Part shown: in pieces, positions 47,914 through 58,868 of the stretch | Position numbering within the stretch: the first letter of the stretch is position 1 | Layout of the letters: each line of letters starts with the position of its first letter | From: Nocardia sp. BMG111209 | Lineage (GTDB): Bacteria; Actinomycetota; Actinomycetes; Mycobacteriales; Mycobacteriaceae | Direction: 5' to 3' | NCBI RefSeq assembly: GCF_000381925.1 | Contig: NZ_KB907309.1 | Span: 868,001 to 932,000 of the forward strand | Length of the DNA: 64,000 bases | The notes under the pieces: generated by a model | Told to the model about the DNA's origin: nothing | Database searches by the model: none | What the model saw: the letters and a program-made list of their open reading frames with translations, nothing else | Made by a program: the position numbers and the translations under genes

Positions 47914-49488
47914 TCAGCCCCAGACCAGGTAGTGGTACTTGACGACGGCAGCCACCAGGCCCACCAGCGTCGCGGCCACGATCAGGATCGCCGCGCCGCG
48001 GACCGGTGTACGGCCGCGGGAGTCGCTGAGCCGCACCGGAATCCAGCGCAACAGGACGACCAGGCCGACGATCGCCAGCGGTACGAAGTAGCGGCCCTGC
48101 ACGCCGTCGATCAGGTAGTAGTCGACCGGGGTGAATGACATGTACAGCGTCACATAGATCATCGCGACGCTGGCCAGGATGGTCAGGGCGACGATCGCCG
48201 TCCGCCACCGGCCGATGGTGAACCGCTCGGAGATGCCGGCGCTGACCGCGAACGCCAGCAGACAGGCCACGATGGTCAGGGCGGGGACGTCCACGTACGC
48301 GAAGCCGAGTTCGCCGAAGAACTGGGTGAACCAGCGCTGATCGCGCAGCCAGGCGCTGTCGGTGAAGACGGTCACGAAATGCACCGGGTGACTGAGGATT
48401 CCGTGCAGCTGATCGCCGGGGCGGACCGAATGCCATTGGCGCTCCGGCCGCATCAGGCCCATACCGTCGCCGGTCGGGGCGGCGATCTTCATCCAGGCCG
48501 CGAAACCGATCGCACCCACGGCCGCGACCACCCACGGAATCCACTTGCGCCACTGGGTGAAACCGAATTCCCGGGCCGGGATCAGCACCACCAACATGGC
48601 CAGCAGCACATACGTCGGCTTGCTCAACGGCAGCAGCAGCGTGGCGCCGAGGGCGGCCACCCGCTCCGGAACCGTCAGCGGGGCACCGAGGAACAGGCCC
48701 TTCACCAGCAGACAGGACACCAGGACGGCCAATGCGTTGGTCACCGTATCGGCGGTCACCGTCCCGGCCTGGAACAGCGCGATCGGCAGTACCGACACCG
48801 TGAACGCCAGCCACTGCACCCGATGGCCGCGCAGCGCCCGCAGCGCGAAGCCGACGATCACCAGATAGGCCAGCAGCCCGCACAATCGGGTCAGCTCGAC
48901 CGTCGCCGAGACGTCCAGGCCGGCCGCCTGCGCGATCCGGATGCCCACGGCCGCAGGCACATACGCCACCGGGGAGTAGGCGGCGGTATTGGTGAACCAG
49001 ATCTGCTTGGTGGCGGAGGTGATCGGCGCGGCGCCGATCTGCCGGTACGCGGCCGGATCGGCCATCAGCGGATCCGGCTCTTCACCGTTGCGGTTGTAAT
49101 CCTCGAAGGCGTACGACATCAGGCCGTCGATACTCAGCGGGATCTGCCCGCCGTAGGCGACACCGCGCGCGTCCTCGATGCGCTGCGGGGTGAACCCGCC
49201 GTGCGCGACCTGATAGGCCCGGCCGAACTGGGTGATCTCGTCGTGCCCCCAGAACGCCGGGGTGAGGACCGAGAAGATCACCCCGAACAGGGCCGCGACC
49301 ACGACGAATGCCGCCGCGCCGGAACCGATGTTGCGGTCGGTCCAGCCCGCGGCCCGGCGCAGCGCGCTCGTTCCCGGCCGCGCGGGCGTCACCGGCTCGG
49401 CGGCAACCGCGGCACTCGCGTCGGCATCGATCCCGGCATCCGCGCCGGTATCGATCACATCGGTCACCCGTTCCGCCTCGACGGTCAT
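47914..49488 (-). CDS. DUF2142-like polytopic membrane protein (possible GT-C fold)
   Basis: 524 residues with a ~50-residue acidic tail and about 11-12 helices. After the first helix comes PAFWGHDEITQFGRAYQVAHGG, an extracytoplasmic loop with acidic residues positioned as in GT-C glycosyltransferases; DYYLIDGVQGRYFVPLA near the C-terminal end is typical of DUF2142. The function, transfer of a sugar from a lipid carrier outside the membrane, is inferred. Its ATG shares one base with the stop of the GT2 gene (TGATG), so the two are co-translated. Confidence 0.82.
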   Translation of the reverse strand: MTVEAERVTDVIDTGADAGIDADASAAVAAEPVTPARPGTSALRRAAGWTDRNIGSGAAAFVVVAALFGVIFSVLTPAFWGHDEITQFGRAYQVAHGGFTPQRIEDARGVAYGGQIPLSIDGLMSYAFEDYNRNGEEPDPLMADPAAYRQIGAAPITSATKQIWFTNTAAYSPVAYVPAAVGIRIAQAAGLDVSATVELTRLCGLLAYLVIVGFALRALRGHRVQWLAFTVSVLPIALFQAGTVTADTVTNALAVLVSCLLVKGLFLGAPLTVPERVAALGATLLLPLSKPTYVLLAMLVVLIPAREFGFTQWRKWIPWVVAAVGAIGFAAWMKIAAPTGDGMGLMRPERQWHSVRPGDQLHGILSHPVHFVTVFTDSAWLRDQRWFTQFFGELGFAYVDVPALTIVACLLAFAVSAGISERFTIGRWRTAIVALTILASVAMIYVTLYMSFTPVDYYLIDGVQGRYFVPLAIVGLVVLLRWIPVRLSDSRGRTPVRGAAILIVAATLVGLVAAVVKYHYLVWG

Positions 49489-50456
49489 CAGTACACCTGC
49501 CGGATCCGCTCGGACGAGTCCACGCCGACGGCCGAGTACCGCAGGTACATCAGCCGCGCGGCCTCGTGCCGGGAGCGGCGGATGCCGTCGAGGATCAGGC
49601 CGGCGGTCCAGGCGAGACTGCCCAGCAACAGCAGAGTGAAGCCCAGGAACAGCGTCGGGAAGCGCGGCACCTGATGAATCTCGTAGAACTCCACCACGAT
49701 CGGTGTGATCAGAATCACCGATATGAGCCAGGAGATCGTGCCGAACAGACCGTAGAAGGCCACCGGCCGCTCGTGCCGGGCCAGGCCGAAGATCAGCGCC
49801 AGGATCTTGAAACCGTCGTGGTACGTGCGCAGTTTGCTCTCGCTGCCGGCCGGGCGGTCGCGGAAGCCGACCTGTACCGCGGACTGCGGCACCCGCAGAT
49901 GCAGGGAGTGCACGGTGAGTTCGGTCTCGATCTCGAATTCCCGGGACACCGCCGGGAAACTCTTCACGAAGCGTCGGGAGAACACCCGGTATCCGGAGAG
50001 CATGTCCTCGACGTTCTCGCCGAACACCTTGCCCACCACGCCGTTCAGCACCCGGTTGCCGGTCTCGTGACCGGGCCGGTAGGCCGACTCCTCGCTGGTC
50101 GCCTGCTTACGCACGCCCAGTACGTGGTCGTACGGGCCCGCGAGCAGGGTCTGGATCATGATCGGCGCGGCGAACGCGTCGTAGGTGTCGTCGCCGTCGA
50201 TCATGACGTAGACGTCGGCCTCGATATCGGCGAAGGCGCGCCGGACGACATTGCCCTTGCCCTTGGTGGTTTCGGTGCGCACGATCGCGCCGGCCTCGCG
50301 GGCCCGCTCGGCGGTGGCGTCGGTGCTGCGGTTGTCGTAGACGTAGACGACGATGCCGGGTACCGCGGCGAGCAGATCGGCGACGACCTTGCCGACCGCG
50401 GCCTCCTCGTTGTGGCACGGCACCACTGCGGCGATGCGAAGCTCGGTGGGGTCCAC
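49488..50456 (-). CDS. GT2 polyprenyl-phosphate glycosyltransferase (GtrB-like)
   Basis: 322 residues. The GT2 domain (~1-230) has VVPCHNEEAAVGKVV, VYVYDNRSTDATAE, KGKGNVVRRAF and the metal-site VMIDGDDTYDA near 85-95. Two C-terminal transmembrane helices (~238-262, ~272-298) resemble GtrB/dolichol-phosphate glucosyltransferase-type enzymes that charge polyprenyl phosphate with a sugar. GTG 50456 has GAGGG about 9 nt upstream. Followed directly by the DUF2142 gene and divergent from gtrA. Confidence 0.87.
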   Translation of the reverse strand: MDPTELRIAAVVPCHNEEAAVGKVVADLLAAVPGIVVYVYDNRSTDATAERAREAGAIVRTETTKGKGNVVRRAFADIEADVYVMIDGDDTYDAFAAPIMIQTLLAGPYDHVLGVRKQATSEESAYRPGHETGNRVLNGVVGKVFGENVEDMLSGYRVFSRRFVKSFPAVSREFEIETELTVHSLHLRVPQSAVQVGFRDRPAGSESKLRTYHDGFKILALIFGLARHERPVAFYGLFGTISWLISVILITPIVVEFYEIHQVPRFPTLFLGFTLLLLGSLAWTAGLILDGIRRSRHEAARLMYLRYSAVGVDSSERIRQVY

Positions 50457-50585
50457 CCCGTCAATCCCTCATCTGAATCGAAAGCGTGCAGAGCGCGGCC
50501 CGGGTTAAGGGAACCGGTTGGGGACTGTAGCAGGACGGCTGACCATATGCTGTGAATCGTCTTCGGCTGCGGTACCGTACGCCGG

Positions 50586-51179
50586 GTGTCCAGCAGCGAG
50601 ACCGTGACCGGATCCACCGCGCCGGTCGAGGGCGGTTCGGCGCCCGGTATCGAGCCCGCAGACGATGGGCTATCGGCCACGCACGCGGCCGGTGGGCTGC
50701 CGGCCGGTGGGCTTTCGGCCACGCTGAAACGCAGTGCGGCGTTCCTCGTGGTCGGGGCGATCGGCTTCGTGGTCGACGCCGGCACGTACAACCTGCTGGT
50801 CTTCGCCGGTGGCACGGGTGTGCTGTATCACTCACCATTGCTCGCCAAGATCATCGCGATCGTGACCGCGACGGTCGTCACGTATTTCGGTAACAAGTGG
50901 TGGACCTACGGCCAGCGCGGTAGCGGTTCGGCGCGGCAGTACGTGCTGTACGCGCTGTTCAACCTGATCGCGATCGGGCTGCAACTGGGCTGCCTGGGCT
51001 TCTCCCGCTATGCGCTGGGCCTGTCCAGCCCCCTGTCGGACAACATCTCCGGGACGCTGATCGGGCAGATCATCGCGGTGATGTTCCGATTCTGGGCGTA
51101 CGGAGCGTTCGTGTTCGTCACCACCGCCACACCGCAATCCGACGCGGCCGCACCCGCGGGACCAGCGGCGAATCCTTGA
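50586..51179 (+). CDS. GtrA family membrane protein
   Basis: 197 residues: a disordered N-tail (~45) then four helices; FLVVGAIGFVVDAGTYNLL and TYFGNKWWTYGQRG are the GtrA signatures. GtrA proteins are thought to flip polyprenyl-phosphate sugars; Rv3789 is the mycobacterial member, linked to arabinogalactan synthesis. TACCGT at 50573-50578 lies 7 nt before GTG 50586 and there is no Shine-Dalgarno, so likely leaderless. glfT2 follows 70 bp downstream. Confidence 0.88.
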   Translation: MSSSETVTGSTAPVEGGSAPGIEPADDGLSATHAAGGLPAGGLSATLKRSAAFLVVGAIGFVVDAGTYNLLVFAGGTGVLYHSPLLAKIIAIVTATVVTYFGNKWWTYGQRGSGSARQYVLYALFNLIAIGLQLGCLGFSRYALGLSSPLSDNISGTLIGQIIAVMFRFWAYGAFVFVTTATPQSDAAAPAGPAANP

Positions 51180-51249
51180 TGTAGACATAATGGTGGCCGC
51201 TCGATGCCGAGCCGGGGGCACCATCGCCAGACAGCACAGAGGGAATTAC

Positions 51250-53115
51250 ATGGACCAGGGCCAGGCCGTGACCGCACCCGAGATCGACGGGCGGGTGACC
51301 GACCGACACGCTCCCGACCGGCTGGTACTGCAGCGGGGCGTGTTCACCGGGCCGTCCGCGCGGGTCAGCGACGATCTCTACGCCGATATCAAGGGCAAGG
51401 TGGAGCGCCAGCGGCTGGCACTCCGCCTGGAGAAGGGCGCGCGGGTCACCACCAACACCTACTTCGGCCGTTTCGCCGCGAGCTACTGGCAACGGTGGAC
51501 CACGGTCACCGAGATCGAGGCCGCGATGACGCTCGAGGTCTCCGGCCGGGTGCGGATCCGGCTGGCGGCCTCCGATATCGCCGGGCATCGCCGGATCGTC
51601 GACTTCGCCGACGTCGACACCGACGGCCGCGTGGTGCTGCGCGCACCGCTGAACCAGTACGTCGACGGCGGCGCGCTGTGGCTCGAGTTCGAGGCGATCG
51701 GCGGCGGCGTCACCGTCAGCGAACTGGCCTGGACCGCCGCGGCTCCCGAGCGCGTCCGCCCGGTCGCCGTCGCGATCTGCACCTTCAACCGCGCCGACGA
51801 CTGCGCGGCCACGGTCGCGGCGCTGGCCTCGGATCCGGCCGTGCTGGACCTCGTGGATTCGGTGTACGTCGTCGATCAGGGCACCGACACGGTGGAGAGC
51901 CGGACCCTGTTCCAGGAGACCGCGCCACGGCTCGGCGACAAGCTGCACTACCTGCGGCAGCCGAATCTCGGTGGGGCGGGCGGTTTCACGCGCGGCCTGT
52001 ACGAGGTGTCCGCGCGCGACGGCGAGCCGGTCGACATCCTGCTGATGGACGACGACATCCTCTGCGAGCCGGAAACGGTGTTGCGGCTCAACGCCTTCGC
52101 CAACCTGACCACCGAGCCGACACTGGTCGGCGCGCAGATGTTGTTCCTGCTCAACCCCGATTACCTCAACGTCGGCGCCGAGGAGGTACATCTGGACGAC
52201 CTGCGGCACGGCCAGAAGGTGTCGAAGGCGTTGCGCAACACCAGCATGCTGAAGCATCACCAGGAGCGCCGCGTCGACGCCGGCTACAACGCCTGGTGGA
52301 CCTGCCTGATCCCGGCCGAGGCGGTCGCCGAGATCGGCCTGCCGCTGCCGATCTTCTTCCAGTGGGACGACGTGGAATACGGCCTGCGGGCCCGTAAGTC
52401 CGGCTTCGTCACCGTCACCCTGCCGAATGCGGCGGTGTGGCACGCGGACTTCTACTGGAAGGACTACGACGACTGGGCGCGCTACTTCAGCATGCGCAAC
52501 TCCCTGATCGTCGGCTCGCTGCACACCGATCTGGATCCGAAGGCGGTGGCGCGGAAGCTGTTCCGGGAACTGTCCGAACATCTGGTGGCGATGCAGTACG
52601 GCCTGGCGCACACCACGTTGCAGGGCATCGAGGACTTCCTGCAGGGTCCGTCGGTGCTGCGCGACGGCGGCCGGGCGGCGCTGGCCGCCGCACGTTCCGG
52701 CCGTGGCGACTATCCGGAGACGGTCCAGCATCCGATGCCCAGTGCGCCGGTGCGTTCCTCCGACATCCACCTGCACCGGGCCACCGGCGAACCGAGCCGG
52801 CCGCTGCTGGTGCTGATCAAGCGCGCGATCCTGCAGTGGACCGGCCGCACCCGGCACGGGATCGTGGGGATCACCCGCGAGGACGCCTACTGGTGGCACG
52901 TCTCGCTGTTCGACCACGTGGTGGTGACCGACGCCTCGCAGGCCGGGGTGCGGATCCGCCGCCGGGACAAGGCCAAGGCCGTCCGGCTGCTGCTGCGCAC
53001 CGTGCGGGTGCTGCGGCGGTTGCAGCGGGAACTGCCCGCCCTCTCCGCGCAGTACCGCGCGGCGGTGCCGGAGCTGATCAGCCGGGAGAACTGGGAACGG
53101 CTGTACCGCAGCTGA
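51250..53115 (+). CDS. glfT2: Galactofuranosyltransferase GlfT2
   Basis: 621 residues, close to the 637 of M. tuberculosis GlfT2 (Rv3808c). An N-terminal beta domain (~1-165) precedes the GT2 domain: AVAICTFNRADDC, NLGGAGGFTRGLYEV, the DDD site LLMDDDILCEPE near 255, catalytic QWDDVEYGLRAR near 375, and WHADFYWKDYDD near 397 with the conserved His. It polymerises galactan by alternating 1,5 and 1,6 links at the inner membrane. ATG 51250 has AGAGGGA 5 nt upstream. Here it is linked to gtrA and rml genes rather than glf. Confidence 0.95.
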   Translation: MDQGQAVTAPEIDGRVTDRHAPDRLVLQRGVFTGPSARVSDDLYADIKGKVERQRLALRLEKGARVTTNTYFGRFAASYWQRWTTVTEIEAAMTLEVSGRVRIRLAASDIAGHRRIVDFADVDTDGRVVLRAPLNQYVDGGALWLEFEAIGGGVTVSELAWTAAAPERVRPVAVAICTFNRADDCAATVAALASDPAVLDLVDSVYVVDQGTDTVESRTLFQETAPRLGDKLHYLRQPNLGGAGGFTRGLYEVSARDGEPVDILLMDDDILCEPETVLRLNAFANLTTEPTLVGAQMLFLLNPDYLNVGAEEVHLDDLRHGQKVSKALRNTSMLKHHQERRVDAGYNAWWTCLIPAEAVAEIGLPLPIFFQWDDVEYGLRARKSGFVTVTLPNAAVWHADFYWKDYDDWARYFSMRNSLIVGSLHTDLDPKAVARKLFRELSEHLVAMQYGLAHTTLQGIEDFLQGPSVLRDGGRAALAAARSGRGDYPETVQHPMPSAPVRSSDIHLHRATGEPSRPLLVLIKRAILQWTGRTRHGIVGITREDAYWWHVSLFDHVVVTDASQAGVRIRRRDKAKAVRLLLRTVRVLRRLQRELPALSAQYRAAVPELISRENWERLYRS

Positions 53116-53124
53116 TCCCGGGTG

Positions 53125-54174
<1,050 letters not shown>

Positions 54175-54347
54175 TCACGAACAACCGTGTCCCGGGACGG
54201 TCCGGGCATATCGGACGGTTCGCGGCGGGCCACACCCCCGCCCGGTGGATCCGGACGGGGGTGCGTATCAGGCGGGTCCTGGATTGTTCCCGGCGCACGA
54301 TGCCGTTCGGGCCGCTGCCCGTTCGGCCGAGCGCCGTCGCAGGCCGG

Positions 54348-55715
54348 TCAGGCGCTGCGGGCGGCGGGCTGCTCGTCGATCCGGCCGCGGACGAAGCGGG
54401 CCACCCGGCCCAGCGCGGCGCGGCTCTCCGGCATACCCGGCAGGATGCTGGTGAAGGCGTGCACCTGGCCGCGCCACAACTCGAGGGTGTTGGGCACGCC
54501 GGCGGCGGTCAGCCGACGGGCCATCAGCTCGCAGTCGTAACGCAGCAGTTCGTCCTCGCCGACGATCATCAGCACCGGCGGCAGACCCGCCAGCGGCCCG
54601 TTGACCGGCGACAACGCCGGGTCGACCAGCCCGTCGAGTTCGGCGCCGTAGTGGACGATCCGCTGCAGACCGGGCAGCGGGATGTAGGCGTCGCGCGCGA
54701 CGTTCACGTAGCTCTGCTTGGCGACGTGGTCGAGATCCAGCAGCGGGGACAGGCCGACCAGCCCGGCCGGGGTCGGCAGCCCGTCGGCGACGGCCCGCAG
54801 CGCGACGGCGAAGCTCAGGAAGCCGCCCGCCGAATCGCCCGCGATCACGATCCGCTTCGGATTCGCGCCGTGGGTCAGCAGCCAGCGGTAGGCGGTCAGG
54901 CAGTCCTCGATCGAGTCCTGGATCCGCGCGTCCGGCAGCTGCCGGTAGTCGACGCTGACGACGGGCAGTCCGGTGCGCCGGGCCAGCGCGGCCACCACCG
55001 GCCGATGGGTTTCCAGGCCGCAGATCACGAAGCCGCCGCCGTGCAGATACAGCACCGCGCCGTGCCGCAGCGACCGCCGCGCGCCGGCGGGCCGCACGAT
55101 CTCCATCCGGAAACCGGGCAGCTGGACCTGTTCGCGCTCCACACCGGCGGGCTCCGGCCGCAGCCGGGCGAGGGTGTCCACGGCGGCCCGCGCCACCGGC
55201 ATGGTCAACGGGGTGATCGGGGTGTAGCGCAGCAGCGGGCCGATCATGGCGCGGCAGGCCAGCAGCAGCGCCTGGGCCGAGAGACTGCGGCTGCCGGGAT
55301 TCATGACCGTGCCGATATCCGCGGAATCGACGGTCGCGGCCTGGGTGAGCGCCGAATCCGCCAGGGCGAGCGGGTCCGGGTGAGCGGGCTCGTCCGTGGC
55401 GGGGAGGTCGACGTGGACCGCGGTCTGCGAGGTCGCGGCCGGCACGGCCAGGGATGCGGCGGCCGGGACGGCCAGGGATGCGGCTGCCGGGACGGCCTGA
55501 GATGCGGAGGCTGGGACGGCCTGCGACGTGCGAGCCGGGATCGCCTGAGCTGTGGCGTCCTGGGATGCCGCCGCGGGGACCGGCTGGGATGCCGCCGGGA
55601 TGGCCCGGGAGGTCGGACGGCATCGCCGGCCGAACGGCTTCGGGGCCGGGGCGAGCAGAGCGCTCGTGCCCGGCAGGACGTGGCCGAGAACTTCACCGAA
55701 CCGGATCGCCACCAT
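54348..55715 (-). CDS. HSL-family alpha/beta hydrolase with N-terminal octapeptide repeats
   Basis: 455 residues. Residues ~38-98 are about seven copies of an 8-residue Ala/Pro/Ser unit (AVPAAASQ). The hydrolase domain has YLHGGGFVICG (oxyanion), VIAGDSAGGFLSF with the nucleophile Ser, GEDELLRYDCE with the Asp and GQVHAFTS with the His: the complete set of the hormone-sensitive lipase/LipH group. Substrate likely a short-chain ester. Start ATG 55715 (MVAIRFGEV); no signal peptide. It lies between rmlB and rmlA but is unlikely to belong to the pathway. Confidence 0.85.
   Translation of the reverse strand: MVAIRFGEVLGHVLPGTSALLAPAPKPFGRRCRPTSRAIPAASQPVPAAASQDATAQAIPARTSQAVPASASQAVPAAASLAVPAAASLAVPAATSQTAVHVDLPATDEPAHPDPLALADSALTQAATVDSADIGTVMNPGSRSLSAQALLLACRAMIGPLLRYTPITPLTMPVARAAVDTLARLRPEPAGVEREQVQLPGFRMEIVRPAGARRSLRHGAVLYLHGGGFVICGLETHRPVVAALARRTGLPVVSVDYRQLPDARIQDSIEDCLTAYRWLLTHGANPKRIVIAGDSAGGFLSFAVALRAVADGLPTPAGLVGLSPLLDLDHVAKQSYVNVARDAYIPLPGLQRIVHYGAELDGLVDPALSPVNGPLAGLPPVLMIVGEDELLRYDCELMARRLTAAGVPNTLELWRGQVHAFTSILPGMPESRAALGRVARFVRGRIDEQPAARSA
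55422..55604. repeat. 24-nt tandem repeats in the hydrolase gene
   Basis: Degenerate 24-bp units such as GCGGCGGCCGGGACGGCCAG plus GGAT, encoding octapeptides AVPAAASL/Q on the minus strand; about seven copies, the two best matching at ~55440-55500. Confidence 0.9.
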
Positions 55716-55892
55716 CGCGCACCTACCTCTGTCTGGCGCGCCGACACGGGATGCCGGGTAACGAAGGGCGAGGTGTCGGCGCTGACATCTCACTACCTAT
55801 GAATTGTCCTCCGAGTGGGCCGCGTAAACCACCGTGATCGTTTCGGAACCTCGTCGCACCCGGTCGGGCCGCGGCTGGCAGACTGCTGGGAC

Positions 55893-56762
55893 ATGCGAGG
55901 AATCATCCTGGCCGGCGGCACCGGGTCGCGGCTGCACCCGATCACGCGCGGGGTGAGCAAGCAGCTGGTCCCCGTCTACGACAAGCCGATGGTGTACTAC
56001 CCGCTGTCGACGCTGATGCTGGCCGGCATCCGGGACATCCTGGTCATCACCACTCCCGAGGACGCCGAGGCGTTCCGGCGGCTGCTCGGCGACGGCTCCC
56101 AGTTCGGGTTGTCGCTGGACTACGTGGTGCAGCCGGAGCCGGACGGGCTGGCCCGGGCGTTCGTGCTCGGCGCGGGCCACATCGGCGCCGAGACGGTGGC
56201 GCTCGTGCTGGGCGACAACATCTTCCACGGTCCGGGCCTCGGCACGCGGCTGTCCCGGTTCGAGGCGGTGGACGGCGGTGCGGTGTTCGCCTACCGGGTG
56301 TCGGATCCCAGCGCCTACGGGGTGATCGAATTCGCCGAGGGCAAGGCGATCTCGATCGAGGAGAAGCCGAAGCTGCCGCGCTCCAACTACGCCATTCCGG
56401 GCCTGTACTTCTACGGCAACGACGTGGTCGAGATCGCGCACGGGCTGCGGCCGTCGGCGCGCGGCGAGTACGAGATCACCGATATCAACCGAACCTATCT
56501 CGAGCAGGGCCGGCTGCAGGTGGAGGTGCTCGCCCGCGGCACCGCGTGGCTGGACACCGGCACCTTCGACTCGCTGCTGGACGCGTCCAACTATGTGCGC
56601 ACCATCGAGGAACGGCAGGGCCTGAAGATCGGCGTGCCCGAGGAGGTGGCCTGGCGGATGGGCTTCATCGACGACGAACAGCTGGGTCGGCTGGCCCAGC
56701 CGCTGGTGCGGTCCGGATACGGGACCTACCTATTGGGCCTGCTGGCGCACGGGCAGGAGTAG
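55893..56762 (+). CDS. rmlA: Glucose-1-phosphate thymidylyltransferase
   Basis: 289 residues. N-terminal [16 protein letters not shown] is the nucleotide loop; [30 protein letters not shown] near 108, [20 protein letters not shown] near 160-180 and [12 protein letters not shown] near 222 are RmlA hallmarks. First step of dTDP-rhamnose synthesis. rmlC follows 4 bp after the stop. ATG 55893; no strong Shine-Dalgarno. Confidence 0.95.
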   Translation: MRGIILAGGTGSRLHPITRGVSKQLVPVYDKPMVYYPLSTLMLAGIRDILVITTPEDAEAFRRLLGDGSQFGLSLDYVVQPEPDGLARAFVLGAGHIGAETVALVLGDNIFHGPGLGTRLSRFEAVDGGAVFAYRVSDPSAYGVIEFAEGKAISIEEKPKLPRSNYAIPGLYFYGNDVVEIAHGLRPSARGEYEITDINRTYLEQGRLQVEVLARGTAWLDTGTFDSLLDASNYVRTIEERQGLKIGVPEEVAWRMGFIDDEQLGRLAQPLVRSGYGTYLLGLLAHGQE

Positions 56763-56766
56763 GACC

Positions 56767-57330
56767 ATGCGGATACGCGAACTCGCGGTGCCGGGTGCGT
56801 GGGAGTTCACCCCCCGGCTGCACGGTGACGAGCGCGGGGTGTTCACCGAATCGTTCAAGGCCTCCGAATTCGAGAAGGCGGTCGGCCGGCCGTTCGAGTT
56901 GTTGCAGGTCAACATGTCCACCTCGGCGGCGGGGGTGCTGCGCGGCATCCACTACACCGAGGATCCGCCGGGTCAGGCCAAGTACGTGACCTGCGTACGG
57001 GGGGCCTTCCTGGACGTGGTGGTGGATCTGCGCCGCGACTCGCCGACCTTCGGTGTCTGGGACAGCGTGCTGCTCGACGATGTGGACCGGCGGTCGGTGT
57101 TCCTGGCCGAGGGGCTCGGGCATGCGCTGCTCTCGCTGGCGGACGAATCCACGGTTACGTACCTCTGTTCGCTGGAGTACACCCCCGAATTCGACCGTGA
57201 CCTGGACGCCTTCGATCCGGAACTGGGTATCGAGTGGCCGGCCGTGGGCCGGGACGGGCAGCCGCTGACCTTCGTCCGGTCCGCCAAGGACATCGCCGCA
57301 CCCGGACTGCACAGCCTGCGCCGGTCCTGA
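56767..57330 (+). CDS. rmlC: dTDP-4-dehydrorhamnose 3,5-epimerase
   Basis: 187 residues, cupin fold. RGVFTESFKASEF near 20-33, LLQVNMSTSAAGVLRGIHY with the catalytic His near 62, KYVTCVRGAFLDVVVDLR with Lys/Asp near 70-87, and GLGHALLSL with the second His. Third step of dTDP-rhamnose synthesis. GGAG 8 nt upstream of ATG 56767. rmlD, the final reductase, is not in the window. Terminated by a strong hairpin. Confidence 0.94.
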   Translation: MRIRELAVPGAWEFTPRLHGDERGVFTESFKASEFEKAVGRPFELLQVNMSTSAAGVLRGIHYTEDPPGQAKYVTCVRGAFLDVVVDLRRDSPTFGVWDSVLLDDVDRRSVFLAEGLGHALLSLADESTVTYLCSLEYTPEFDRDLDAFDPELGIEWPAVGRDGQPLTFVRSAKDIAAPGLHSLRRS

Positions 57331-57335
57331 GACGC

Positions 57336-57372
57336 GACGGACGCCGCGGTGGCCAGCACCGCGGCGTCCGTC
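57336..57372. terminator. Bidirectional hairpin terminator
   Basis: A perfect 16-bp stem (GACGGACGCCGCGGTG at 57336-57351 with its complement at 57357-57372) and a 5-nt loop, between the convergent rmlC and MFS genes. Confidence 0.85.
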
Positions 57373-57383
57373 ATTCCGGGTGG

Positions 57384-58853
57384 TCACCCGGCCAGTTCCA
57401 GTTCGTCGACCGCGGCGACCTCCTCGTCCGCGCTCTCCGCCGCTCGGCGGCCGGGCAGGAAGTGCGCCAGCGCGACCACCGCTCCGTCCCCCGCGACCAC
57501 GACCGCGAGGATCAGGCCCGGCCGGAAGCTGTGCAGGATCGCCGCCGGTGAACCGTCGCCGGTGCTGCCGGAGATCAGCGCGGTGTTCACGGCCAGCACG
57601 ATCGCCGCACCCACCTGCATGAAGGTTTGCAGCACGCCGGCGGCGAGGCCCTGTTCGTCGTCGGAGATGCCGTTGGTGGCCTGGATGTTGATGGCCGGGA
57701 AGCCGATCCAGCCGATGCCGATCAGCAGTACCGCGGGCAGGATCATCGTGAGGTACGACGGGTGGGTGTCCACCCGCAGGAACAGCGCGTAGCCGACCGT
57801 CATCACGACCATCGTGACGGCGATGATCGGCCCGGTGCCGAACCGGTCGACCAGCCGGTCGGAGAACACCGAGGACAGCGCCACCAGCAGGCCCACCGGC
57901 AGCAGGCCCAGGGCGAGTTGCAGCGGCGACCAGCCGAGGGTGCCCTGCAGGTACAGCGTCACGATGAACTGGAAGCTGAAGTACGACCCGGCCACGGCCA
58001 CGATGGCCAGGCACGCCCGCACCAGCGTCGCGCGGCGCAGGATTCCGAGCCGGACCAGCGGATACCGCACCCGCTTCTCCACGCCGAGGAAGGCCGTGAA
58101 CAGGGCCACGACGGCCGCGAACGAGGCCACCGAGCGGGCCGAACCCCAGCCCGCGTGCGGCGCCGACACCACGGTGTAGACCAGCAGCAGCATGGCCGAG
58201 GTGGCGAACAGCGCGCCGAGCAGATCGTGACCGCCCTCCTCGGCGGGGCCGTCCTTGCGGACCAGCACCGCGGCCGCGATCAGGGCGATCAGGGCCACCG
58301 GGACGGGCAGCAGGAAGGTCCACCGCCAGCCCACGCCGGTCATCAGGCCGCCGAACACCAGGCCCATCGAATAGCCGCCGGCGCCGAAGACGGTGTAGAT
58401 CGACAGCGCCCGGTTGCGGGCCGGGCCCTCGGCGAACGTGGTGGTGATGATCGACAGGCCGGTCGGCGCGGTGAACGCGGCGGCGAGGCCCTTCACGAAA
58501 CGGGTGAGGATCAGCAGCGGGCCGCTGCTGACCAGGCCGCCGGCCAGCGAGGCGACGGCGAAGATCGCGAGCGCGATCAGGAAGACCTTGCGGCGGCCGA
58601 CCAGGTCGGCGGTGCGGCCGCCGAGCAGCAGCAGTCCGCCGTAGCCGAGCACATATCCGCTGACCAGCCACTGCAGGGTGGAGGTGGACAGGTGCAGTTC
58701 CTTACCGATGGAGGGCAGGGCCACGCCGATCATCGACACGTCCAGCCCGTCGAGGAACAGGACGATGCACAGGGTGATCAGCAGGCCCCACAGCCGGGCC
58801 GACCACCGAGTGCCGGCCGCGTCGGCGGCCGGAAGCGTTGCGGGGGATGTCAT
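57384..58853 (-). CDS. MFS drug exporter, DHA2 (14-helix) type
   Basis: 489 residues with ~14 helices. FLDGLDVSMIGVALPSIGKEL in helix 1 and the loop GGRTADLVGRRKVFLIAL between helices 2 and 3 are typical; VFGAGGYSMGLVFGGLM in helix 5 is the antiporter motif C region. Related proteins export drugs or dyes by proton exchange. ATG 58853; a second ATG at 58865 is possible. Divergent from a marR gene with shared palindromes, so probably repressed by that regulator. Confidence 0.88.
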   Translation of the reverse strand: MTSPATLPAADAAGTRWSARLWGLLITLCIVLFLDGLDVSMIGVALPSIGKELHLSTSTLQWLVSGYVLGYGGLLLLGGRTADLVGRRKVFLIALAIFAVASLAGGLVSSGPLLILTRFVKGLAAAFTAPTGLSIITTTFAEGPARNRALSIYTVFGAGGYSMGLVFGGLMTGVGWRWTFLLPVPVALIALIAAAVLVRKDGPAEEGGHDLLGALFATSAMLLLVYTVVSAPHAGWGSARSVASFAAVVALFTAFLGVEKRVRYPLVRLGILRRATLVRACLAIVAVAGSYFSFQFIVTLYLQGTLGWSPLQLALGLLPVGLLVALSSVFSDRLVDRFGTGPIIAVTMVVMTVGYALFLRVDTHPSYLTMILPAVLLIGIGWIGFPAINIQATNGISDDEQGLAAGVLQTFMQVGAAIVLAVNTALISGSTGDGSPAAILHSFRPGLILAVVVAGDGAVVALAHFLPGRRAAESADEEVAAVDELELAG

Positions 58854-58868
58854 GGCACGGAACATTAC

